Assembly (NCBI RefSeq): GCF_000219875.1
Contig: NC_017167.1
Location: 2,071,572 to 2,135,571, forward strand
From: Alicyclobacillus acidocaldarius subsp. acidocaldarius Tc-4-1
GTDB taxonomy: Bacteria; Bacillota; Bacilli; Alicyclobacillales; Alicyclobacillaceae
Length of the DNA: 64,000 nt
Direction: 5' to 3'
Shown here: positions 57,783 through 64,000 of the stretch, piece by piece
Position numbering within the stretch: the stretch's first letter is position 1
Layout: every line of letters starts with the position of its first letter
The notes under the pieces: model-generated
Database searches by the model: none
Told to the model about the DNA's origin: nothing
What the model saw: the letters and a program-made list of their open reading frames with translations, nothing else
Translations under genes and position numbers: made by a program

Positions 57783-58781
57783 TCAGCCTGAAGGCACGGA
57801 GCGCCCCAGGTGGCGATAGGCGGACGGCATGACGACGCGCCCGCGCGGCGTCCGCTTCAAGAAGCCAATTTGAAGCAAGTACGGTTCGTACACGTCCTCC
57901 AGCGTCGACGGCTCCTCGCCGACTGCGGCCGCGAGCGTGTCGAGCCCGACAGGGCCCCCGCCGAATTTGTCCATCGCCGCCTCTAGAATCCGCTTGTCGG
58001 TGGCGTCGAGCCCCAGGGGATCCACGTGCAGTTGCGCGAGCGCCTCGGCGGCCCGCGCCGCATCAATTTCCGGCCAGCCTGCGACCTGCGCGATATCGCG
58101 CACCCGCTTCAACAGCCGGTTCGCGATGCGCGGCGTTCCTCGCGCTCGGCGGGCAATCTCGGCGCATCCGTCCTCCGTGATGGCCAGTTGCAGAATCCGC
58201 GCATTGCGCTTGACGATCTCGGCGAGATCGCGCACCGGGTAGTAGTCCAGATGCAGCATCACGCCGAAGCGATCGCGCAGGGGGTGCGACAGGAGCCCCG
58301 CGCGGGTCGTGGCGCCAATCAGCGTGAACGGCGGAAGGTCCAGCCTCACGGAGCGGGCACTCGGACCTTTGCCAATGACGATGTCAATCGCAAAGTCCTC
58401 CATAGCCGGATAGAGGACCTCTTCGACGCTCGGCGACAGGCGGTGGATCTCGTCGATGAACAGCACGTCGCCCGGCTGCAGATTCGTCAGGATGGCCGCG
58501 AGATCGCCGGCGCGCTCAATGGCCGGACCGGAGGTCACACGGATTTGGACGCCGAGCTCGTTGGCGATGATCATCGCAAGAGACGTCTTGCCGAGACCGG
58601 GCGGACCGTACAGCAGGACGTGATCGAGCGGCTCTCCGCGCTCTTTGGCGGCCTGAATGAAGATCCTCAGGTTCTCCACGACAGCGCGCTGGCCGATGTA
58701 ATCGTCGAGAAAACGGGGGCGAATGGTGTCAAGCTGCGCGTCCTCGCGCATCCATTCGGCAGAAATCAGTCGCTCGTCCAT
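57783..58781 (-). CDS. ruvB: Holliday junction branch migration helicase RuvB
   Basis: A 332-residue AAA+ motor. Walker A is [13 protein letters not shown] and Walker [10 protein letters not shown]. Sensor 1 is [12 protein letters not shown] and the arginine finger region is [11 protein letters not shown] winged helix forms the C-terminus ([17 protein letters not shown]). It drives junction migration with RuvA. It follows ruvA by 23 bases in a ruvC-ruvA-ruvB operon, and AGGAGGTG precedes the ATG. Confidence 0.96.
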   Translation of the reverse strand: MDERLISAEWMREDAQLDTIRPRFLDDYIGQRAVVENLRIFIQAAKERGEPLDHVLLYGPPGLGKTSLAMIIANELGVQIRVTSGPAIERAGDLAAILTNLQPGDVLFIDEIHRLSPSVEEVLYPAMEDFAIDIVIGKGPSARSVRLDLPPFTLIGATTRAGLLSHPLRDRFGVMLHLDYYPVRDLAEIVKRNARILQLAITEDGCAEIARRARGTPRIANRLLKRVRDIAQVAGWPEIDAARAAEALAQLHVDPLGLDATDKRILEAAMDKFGGGPVGLDTLAAAVGEEPSTLEDVYEPYLLQIGFLKRTPRGRVVMPSAYRHLGRSVPSG

Positions 58782-58804
58782 CCGGCCACCTCCTCATCCC
58801 TCGG

Positions 58805-59431
58805 CTACGGCTGCGACAGCGGCTCGGTCCGCGCGTCTCGCGCATACAGATACGTCAGCGCCGCCTTGATGGTGTCTTCGACGGACTGGCGACCTCCGCC
58901 GACCGCGGACACCGCCTCTTCGGCCTCCCGAGGGCGGTACCCGAGCGCGACAAGTGCTGACACCGCGTCCTGTGCCGCTGAAGCCTGCGGGCCAGAAACA
59001 GGAGCGGGAGCGCGCAAGGCAACGGGCGCCAAGTCGTCGAGCTTCTCGCGCAGTTCTACGACCAGCCGACTGGCGAGTTTGCGGCCAATGCCGGGCAGGC
59101 GACTCAGGCTGTCGGCGTCCTCCGCCAGGATGGCTGCGACAATTTCGCCGACTCCTGCAGCCCCAATGACCTGAAGCGCCAGCTTGGGCCCAATCCCCGA
59201 CACCGCAACCATGCGTTCAAACAGAGCCCGTTCCTCGACGGTCTCGAAGCCGTAGAGCGCCCAGCCGTCCTCGCGCACATGATGGTGTGTATACAAGAAT
59301 GCGGTGTCGCCGAGGTTCAGCGCCGCGTGCGTGCGATCGCTCACATGTACGCGATAGCCCACGTCTCGCACGTCGAGATCGACATACCCTGGCCCGAGGA
59401 ACGTCACGCGCCCCCGCAAGAAAGCGATCAC
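58805..59431 (-). CDS. ruvA: Holliday junction DNA-binding protein RuvA
   Basis: A 208-residue RuvA: N-terminal OB domain (VIAFLRGRVTF, VGYRVHVS), two helix-hairpin-helix motifs (VSGIGPKLALQVIG and LPGIGRKLASRLV) and a C-terminal RuvB-binding domain (ALVALGYRPREAEEAV). GTG 59431 overlaps the ruvC TGA (GTGA), so the proteins are made in step. Confidence 0.95.
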   Translation of the reverse strand: MIAFLRGRVTFLGPGYVDLDVRDVGYRVHVSDRTHAALNLGDTAFLYTHHHVREDGWALYGFETVEERALFERMVAVSGIGPKLALQVIGAAGVGEIVAAILAEDADSLSRLPGIGRKLASRLVVELREKLDDLAPVALRAPAPVSGPQASAAQDAVSALVALGYRPREAEEAVSAVGGGRQSVEDTIKAALTYLYARDARTEPLSQP

Positions 59432-59982
59432 CGAAAACGCCCCCGTTCCCACATCCATCCCGTCCGCTTGCCTGCGGCCAGTCTCGCCTCCAGCTCGCCG
59501 ATCCGTCCGGCATGCGCATGCGCGATGGCGACTGCCAGCGCGTCGGCCGCGTCATCGGGCTTCGGGACGCTCGTCAGCCTCAAAAGGAGTCTCACCATCT
59601 CCTGAACCTGCCGTTTGTCCGCTCGTCCGTACCCTGTCACCGCCTGCTTGACCTGCATGGGCGTATACTCCGTCACCGCAAGCCCCGCTTGCGCGCCCGC
59701 CAAGAGGGCAACGCCGCGCGCCTGGCCGACCGTGAAGGCGGTCGTGGCGTTGCGGCTGAAGAACAGCTCTTCCACCACCATGACCTCAGGACGATACGTT
59801 CGGCAGAGCTCCGTCAGTTGTTGAAAAATATGCTGAAGCCTCTCGGGCAAAGGCGTGTCTGCACCCGTCTCGATACAGCCGTGCGACACATGGCGGAGCG
59901 AATCACCCGGCCCTCGCTCAATGATGCCGAATCCCAGCCGGGCCAAGCCGGGGTCCACGCCAAGGATGCGCAAGGACTCCAC
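59428..59982 (-). CDS. ruvC: Holliday junction resolvase RuvC
   Basis: A 184-residue endonuclease. The four acidic residues are recognisable: Asp in ILGVDPGLARLGFG, Glu in VMVVEELFFSRN, and Asp pair near KPDDAADALAVAIAHA. B. subtilis lacks ruvC (it uses RecU), whereas here the resolvase is in the ruvCAB order common in other bacteria. GTG start after GGAGGAG. Confidence 0.95.
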   Translation of the reverse strand: MESLRILGVDPGLARLGFGIIERGPGDSLRHVSHGCIETGADTPLPERLQHIFQQLTELCRTYRPEVMVVEELFFSRNATTAFTVGQARGVALLAGAQAGLAVTEYTPMQVKQAVTGYGRADKRQVQEMVRLLLRLTSVPKPDDAADALAVAIAHAHAGRIGELEARLAAGKRTGWMWERGRFR

Positions 59983-60079
59983 AATCGCTCCTCCTCGTGT
60001 TCTCTATTTGTCATTCGCCACGAACCCTCGAAACTCCTACCCATACAGATATGGAAAATAGAAGGACAGGATGACAACA

Positions 60080-60112
60080 GGGCGATCGCTGCGTCACACC
60101 GAGCGATCGCCC
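60080..60112 (-). terminator. 11-bp hairpin across the stop of the small secreted-protein gene
   Basis: GGGCGATCGCT (60080-60090) pairs with AGCGATCGCCC (60102-60110 plus two) with an 11-base loop containing the stop codon. Only TGTTGT follows on minus, so it is an imperfect terminator. Both arms hold GCGATCGC. Confidence 0.5.
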
Positions 60113-60438
60113 GGAATCCGCCCACCGGGATCGCGCATATACACGGGCGTGAGGAAGTAACAGCTGAGGGGAATGTCAAGTCGCCACGCGGGCCTCGATC
60201 CGGCAAACGCCACCACCGCATCGTCCTCGACCCGCCGACGCTCGATCATCATCGCACCTGTGTTCGTCTCGTTGACGAGAATCACGCGGCGCGCAGGATG
60301 GTGGACGCGATGATGCGATCCGAAGTCCGTGCTCGCCGACGCTGCCTCGTGGGCCTCCACCGAGGCCCCCCACGCCATCGCGGCGCAGGCGGACAAGGCC
60401 GCAAGCACTGCGCGCATGCCACCCTTTCGCATGGCCAT
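60094..60438 (-). CDS. Small secreted protein, unknown (bofC position)
   Basis: A 114-residue protein with a signal peptide (MRKGGMRAVLAALSACAAMA, cleavage near VEAHEA, about residue 28). The mature part is 85 residues: HHRVHHPARRVILVNETN, then MIERRRVEDDAVVAF and LDIPLSCYFLTPVYM. In Bacillus the gene bofC lies here between ruvA and yebC, but I see no BofC similarity. ATG 60438 follows GGAGG by nine bases. Function unknown. Confidence 0.65.
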   Translation of the reverse strand: MAMRKGGMRAVLAALSACAAMAWGASVEAHEAASASTDFGSHHRVHHPARRVILVNETNTGAMMIERRRVEDDAVVAFAGSRPAWRLDIPLSCYFLTPVYMRDPGGRIPGDRSV

Positions 60439-60508
60439 CTGAACCTGCCTCCCGCCTCATCGAGAAGGTTCAGAAGTTAGCGTGCGCACATGCGAGACCA
60501 TTATGCGC

Positions 60509-61252
60509 CTACTCGTCTTCTTCCTCCTCGTCGCCCGTGTCGAGATTCGTGTACACGGTCTGTACATCGTCCAGCGACTCGAGGGCCTCGACGAGATCGT
60601 ACACCTGTTCCAACGCCTCCTCGGGCAGATCCATCTTCGTCGACGCCTCGTACGTGAGGGACGCTTCCTCGTAGGGAATCCCTTTCTCCTCGAGACTCAT
60701 TCGCACGGCGCGGAAGTTGTCCGGGGTCGTCTTCACGACGTACGTGCGGGATCGCTCGATCACGTCCTCAGCCCCCGCCTCGAGCGCCACCATCATCAGA
60801 TCATCCCCGTCCACCTTGTACTTGGGGACGACGATCTCGCCGAACCGCTGGAACATCCACGCCACCGCGCCGGATTCGGCAAGATTCCCGCCGTGCTTGC
60901 GAAACAGGTGCCGAACCTCCGCGGCGGTGCGGTTGCGGTTGTCGGTGAGGATTTCGAGCAGAAGGGCCACCCCATGCGGGCCGTACCCTTCATAGAGCAA
61001 CTCTTCGTAGGTGGCGCCTTCGATCTGCCCCGTGGCCTTCGCGATGGTGCGCTGGATGTTCTCCATGGGCAGGTTGTTCGCCCTCGCCCGTTCGATGGCG
61101 ACGCGCAGCCGGAAATTCGTCTCGGGATTACCGCCGCCCTCGCGCGCCGCCTGGTAGATATCCTTGGACAGCTTGGTGAACAACTGCCCGCGAATGGCGT
61201 CCTGCTTGCCCTTTCGCCGCTGAATATTGTGCCACTTCGAATGTCCCGCCAT
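60509..61252 (-). CDS. yebC: YebC/PmpR-family protein (translation factor or DNA-binding regulator)
   Basis: A 247-residue protein. The opening AGHSKWHNIQRRKGKQDAIR and GGGNPETNFRLRVAIERARA are diagnostic. YEGYGPHGVALLLEILTDNR is the central family phrase. The acidic tail ends GDEEEEDE. Family members are annotated as regulators and have been linked to ribosome stalling at proline runs. ATG 61252 (MAGHSK) is nine bases after GGAG; ATG 61258 is too close. Confidence 0.93.
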   Translation of the reverse strand: MAGHSKWHNIQRRKGKQDAIRGQLFTKLSKDIYQAAREGGGNPETNFRLRVAIERARANNLPMENIQRTIAKATGQIEGATYEELLYEGYGPHGVALLLEILTDNRNRTAAEVRHLFRKHGGNLAESGAVAWMFQRFGEIVVPKYKVDGDDLMMVALEAGAEDVIERSRTYVVKTTPDNFRAVRMSLEEKGIPYEEASLTYEASTKMDLPEEALEQVYDLVEALESLDDVQTVYTNLDTGDEEEEDE

Positions 61253-61270
61253 GTCCATTCACTCCAAGCA

Positions 61271-62122
61271 TCAAGTTCCCCAGTCGCGCAGATACCGAAA
61301 GTCGAGGCCAATGGTTCGCCCCGACAGCTTGGCGATGATCGGCATGCGCCGCTTGTACTGATTGTGTCGAACGCGCTCGACGATGGCCCGCACCAGGCGC
61401 TCTGGATAACCGCGGCTCACGATCTCGTCCGGCGACATCCGGAGATCCACCCACTGGTACAAGATCTCGTCTGCCTCGTCGTACGAGAAGCCGAGTTCCT
61501 TTTCATCCGTCTGATCCGCCCACAAATCCGCGCTCGGCGCTTTCTCGAGGATGCTGCTCGGCACGCCCAGATGCGCAGCCAACTGCCGCACCTGGCATTT
61601 GTACAAATCCCCAATGGGATTGAGCGCGCTCGCCATGTCGCCGAACTGCGTGCCGTAGCCGAGCAAGAGCTCCGTCTTGTTACTCGTGCCAAGCACAAGT
61701 GCGTTCATGGCGGCCGACAGATCATAGAGCGTTACCATCCGCTCCCGCGCCATTCGGTTGCCGCGCCGGAGCGCGTTCGCCTCGTATCCGAGGACCCGAT
61801 CCACCTGCTCGAAATACGCATCCACGGGGGCGGTGATGTCGATGATCGTGTGCGGAATGCCGAGCGCCTCGACGACCTTGAGCGCATCCTCGAGGCTCTT
61901 CGGATGGCTCGTCCGGTACGGCATCAGCACCGCGTGCACCCGATCCCGCCCCAGCGCCTCCGCCGCCAAAAACGCCGTAAGCGCCGAATCGATCCCGCCA
62001 GACAGGCCAAACACGGCCTTTTGGAAGCCCACTTTCGTCACCTCGTCGCGGAGAAACCCCGTCAACACCGAGGTGACGAGCGAGGGATTCAACGCAAGCT
62101 TTGCCTCAATCTCCGGCCTCAT
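61271..62122 (-). CDS. nadE: NAD synthase, ammonia-type NadE
   Basis: A 283-residue enzyme amidating deamido-NAD in the last step of NAD synthesis. The PP-loop is [16 protein letters not shown] (about residue 36). [38 protein letters not shown] and [20 protein letters not shown] are typical. It has no N-terminal glutaminase domain. Its start lies within the end of the upstream nitrilase gene (17-base overlap), and AGGAGG sits eight bases before the ATG. Confidence 0.95.
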   Translation of the reverse strand: MRPEIEAKLALNPSLVTSVLTGFLRDEVTKVGFQKAVFGLSGGIDSALTAFLAAEALGRDRVHAVLMPYRTSHPKSLEDALKVVEALGIPHTIIDITAPVDAYFEQVDRVLGYEANALRRGNRMARERMVTLYDLSAAMNALVLGTSNKTELLLGYGTQFGDMASALNPIGDLYKCQVRQLAAHLGVPSSILEKAPSADLWADQTDEKELGFSYDEADEILYQWVDLRMSPDEIVSRGYPERLVRAIVERVRHNQYKRRMPIIAKLSGRTIGLDFRYLRDWGT

Positions 62123-62987
62123 CGGTCGACCTCCTGCGCACAGCCTCCTGCATCTCGGCGAGCACGAGGCGAACGCGCTCGTCGCGCAAGAGGGGCGTCG
62201 TGTAGCGCGCCCGCCGCACCATTCGAAAGTCGAGATCGGCCACGACCAACGCGCTCTCGGATGCGGGCCCTTCGGCCACCCACTCCCCATCCGGCCCCAT
62301 CACGCCGCTGCCTCCGTAAAAATGGACGCCGTCCTCGTAGCCGACGCGGTTGGCGAAGACAAAAAAGCAGCCACACAGCTGCGCATACACCTGCAGCAAC
62401 TGCCGCCAGAAAGCATGCGAACCGAAATCGGAAGCGGCCATGGTGTTGCGCCATGGGCTAGAAGCCGGAACATAGATGATGGACGCGCCCTGCACCGCGA
62501 GCAGATAAGGACTTGAAAGGTGCCAGGCATCCTCGCAGATCAAGACGCCAGCTTGTCCTCCCTGCGCGGAAAAGGTGCGGATTCTGTCGCCCGGCGCAAA
62601 GTAGCGACGTTCGTCGAACATCCCGTAGGTCGGAAGGTACAGCTTCCGGTGCCGGTGCACGAGGCGGCCGCCGGATGCGTAGGCCGCCGTCACAAAAAAG
62701 CGGCAGTCGTCCGCCTCCTCGACGAAAGAGAAGATCACATCCAGTTCCTGGCTCGCCTGAATGAGGCGTTGAATGTCGGGGTGACTCACATGGCGCGCCA
62801 CCTCGAGCGTGAGATCCTGCGTCTGATACCCGGTGAGCCCGAGCTCGGGAAACACGAGCACCTGCGCGTTGACTTGTTTGGCCTCGTTCACATATTCGAG
62901 ATGCCGGCTCAAATTCGCGGACACGTCGCCCAGTTTGGGCGCAAACTGCGCAATGGCGACGCGGAACGCCGACCAAGCCACGTCCAT
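62106..62987 (-). CDS. Carbon-nitrogen hydrolase (nitrilase family), possible NAD-synthase glutaminase
   Basis: A 293-residue nitrilase fold with the triad Glu ([15 protein letters not shown]), Lys ([17 protein letters not shown]) and Cys ([15 protein letters not shown]). The phrases closely resemble the N-terminal glutaminase domain of fused glutamine-dependent NAD synthetases. The 17-base overlap with nadE suggests the two halves act together, with this one releasing ammonia from glutamine. That pairing is inference; a separate amidase role is possible. ATG 62987 follows GGTGGGGG. Confidence 0.85.
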   Translation of the reverse strand: MDVAWSAFRVAIAQFAPKLGDVSANLSRHLEYVNEAKQVNAQVLVFPELGLTGYQTQDLTLEVARHVSHPDIQRLIQASQELDVIFSFVEEADDCRFFVTAAYASGGRLVHRHRKLYLPTYGMFDERRYFAPGDRIRTFSAQGGQAGVLICEDAWHLSSPYLLAVQGASIIYVPASSPWRNTMAASDFGSHAFWRQLLQVYAQLCGCFFVFANRVGYEDGVHFYGGSGVMGPDGEWVAEGPASESALVVADLDFRMVRRARYTTPLLRDERVRLVLAEMQEAVRRRSTDEAGD

Positions 62988-63075
62988 TCCCCCACCCGTC
63001 GACTTCGTACCCAAACAGTATACATGGTGCGCCGAGCAAACGGAAGAAAGCGCCTGGCGGCGGTCCGGACGCGTA

Positions 63076-64000
63076 TCAGGCTTCGAGCTCGCGCAACCAG
63101 GCTTCGTGCAGGCGAGCGCGCTCCTCTTCGCGCCTGAGCGCATAGCGAAGCCGCCACATCCGGCTCGCGGATTGACCTCCGCGAAACGCTTCCGCGAGCG
63201 CGCGCAGCGCCATGTCCGGCCACGCACCGAGCCTCACGAGCGACACCAGGTGCTCCTCATGCAGTTCCGCCTCCTGCGCGTAGGCGAGCCAGAGCCGTTG
63301 ATACGAGCGGGAACACAGAGGAACCAGGTATGCGACGTGGCTCACCCACTGAATGGGATCGGCAAACGGATCATCGTAGCCGGCGTGATCGAAGTCGATG
63401 AACATCACAGTCCCGCCTGGACCGACGAGCACGTTGTGGGGCGCGAGATCGCGGTGACAGAAGGCGAGCGGACGCGCTCCCTCCACGTAAGACGCGTACA
63501 CCGCGCGAGCGCGAGCGGCGATGCGGCGGAGCAACTCGGCCATCTCGGCATCGGCCGTCACGGCCTTGAGCCGTTCGAGGAGCTGGAGTTTCGCCCGCCA
63601 TTTGTCTCGCAACGTGGCGGTTTGCAAAGCGCGAAGGACCCCTTGGGTCGGCGCAGCGCGCTGGGCCCGCGCCAGCGCACGCGTGACCGCAAGGCGCTCC
63701 GATTCGTCGCTCGCGTCGACATGCCGGCCTTCGAGCCAAAGCTGGAGATAATACCACGCGCCGCGCCCGTCGGAGACGCGCATTGTCCCGCGCGCCGTCT
63801 CGAGCGGACTGGCGGCGGCAACGCCAAAGCGCGGATAGTGACGGAGGACGTCGGCGAGCGCCCGAAGGCGCTCCTCGCTGTCCTGGGGACGTGCGCGCTT
63901 TAAGATATACCGCGACGTCCCCGCGACAATCCCCCAGACCGTGCGCTTATGCACGATAGCCTCCGCTTCGATGCCGTACGCGCGGCGGACGAGGTCGGCC
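63076..64000 (-). CDS. CotS/YutH-like kinase-fold spore protein (phosphotransferase), 5' end outside window
   Basis: At least 290 residues of an aminoglycoside-phosphotransferase-fold protein. The catalytic loop is FCHRDLAPHNVLVGPGG and the metal-binding motif VMFIDFDHAGYDD. The frame remains open to the window edge: before a GTG at 63954 it reads YGIEAEAIVHKRTVWGIVAG, matching the CotS-family N-terminus, so the gene very probably starts beyond 64000. CotS-like kinases are spore coat proteins whose substrates are unknown. A shorter start at 63954 (GGAGG five bases before) cannot be excluded. Confidence 0.8.
   Translation of the reverse strand, partial: ADLVRRAYGIEAEAIVHKRTVWGIVAGTSRYILKRARPQDSEERLRALADVLRHYPRFGVAAASPLETARGTMRVSDGRGAWYYLQLWLEGRHVDASDESERLAVTRALARAQRAAPTQGVLRALQTATLRDKWRAKLQLLERLKAVTADAEMAELLRRIAARARAVYASYVEGARPLAFCHRDLAPHNVLVGPGGTVMFIDFDHAGYDDPFADPIQWVSHVAYLVPLCSRSYQRLWLAYAQEAELHEEHLVSLVRLGAWPDMALRALAEAFRGGQSASRMWRLRYALRREEERARLHEAWLRELEA

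Noticed and set aside
60094-60438. BofC assignment from gene position
   Set aside because: The protein is shorter than BofC and I see no shared motifs, so only the signal peptide and position are reported.

Overview
The window looks like ordinary chromosomal DNA of a GC-rich (about 60% by eye), spore-forming, thermoacidophile-type Bacillota, most probably Alicyclobacillus (A. acidocaldarius or a close relative). This is inferred from gene content and order. The block dtd-rel-apt-recJ-(CDF)-secF/secD-comN-spoVB-DUF421-TIGR04086-yajC-tgt-queA-...-ruvB-ruvA-ruvC-yebC follows the Bacillus subtilis yrvI-relA-apt-recJ-secDF-comN-spoVB-yrbG-yrzE-yajC-tgt-queA-ruvBA-yebC neighbourhood. Bacilliredoxin, hemE-hemH-hemY, AddAB, SigI/RsgI and spore-coat-type genes point the same way. 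I see no rRNA, tRNA, CRISPR or prophage. No gene-free gap exceeds about 210 bases.

Layout. 26-5681 (minus): acetoacetyl-CoA metabolism (thiolase and both CoA-transferase subunits, with a cre-like operator upstream), a uronate-isomerase-like amidohydrolase, a YheC/D ATP-grasp protein and queF. 5749-12761: rsmF, 3-hydroxyacyl-CoA dehydrogenase, a 42-residue membrane protein, an SDR, a Trp-tailed small protein, a GPH-type transporter, a PIG-L deacetylase and an aldo/keto reductase. 12773-16077 (plus): moeA (frame broken), galU and a LysM-NlpC/P60 cell-wall hydrolase. 16157-23361 (minus): addBA. 23478-25780: a NiaP-like transporter and dusB. 25891-27415: one ISLre2-type insertion sequence with a broken transposase. 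27472-30707 (minus): TM2 protein, D,D-carboxypeptidase, DtxR-type regulator coupled to an FAH-family hydrolase, and a bacilliredoxin. 30880-34294 (plus): hemE-hemH-hemY. 34309-38997: beta-propeller lipoprotein, TauE/SafE permease and a GGDEF-EAL-GAF-GGDEF protein. 38975-55951: the conserved stringent-response, protein-export and queuosine block, with a membrane diguanylate cyclase inserted. 56074-57706: sigI-rsgI. 57783-64000: ruvCAB, yebC, split NAD synthetase genes and a CotS-like kinase cut by the window edge.

How the genes work together. Queuosine is represented by queF, queA and tgt, which lie about 50 kb apart. Recombination and repair are represented by addAB, recJ and ruvABC. Cyclic-di-GMP turnover has two multi-domain proteins. 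Envelope functions include the NlpC/P60 hydrolase, the D,D-carboxypeptidase, SpoVB, SecDF/YajC and SigI/RsgI.

The most useful observation is that five reading frames (moeA, spoVB, the GGDEF-EAL protein and two places in the transposase) are each broken by a single-base indel in a short homopolymer. The moeA, spoVB and GGDEF cases look more like base-calling errors than decay. The most biologically suggestive items are a SigI-type promoter in front of sigI with an RsgI that lacks the usual Asn-Pro autocleavage pair, an IS whose transposase start is buried in an 11-bp inverted repeat, and a free-standing nitrilase overlapping an NH3-type nadE. I found no clearly new multi-gene system.
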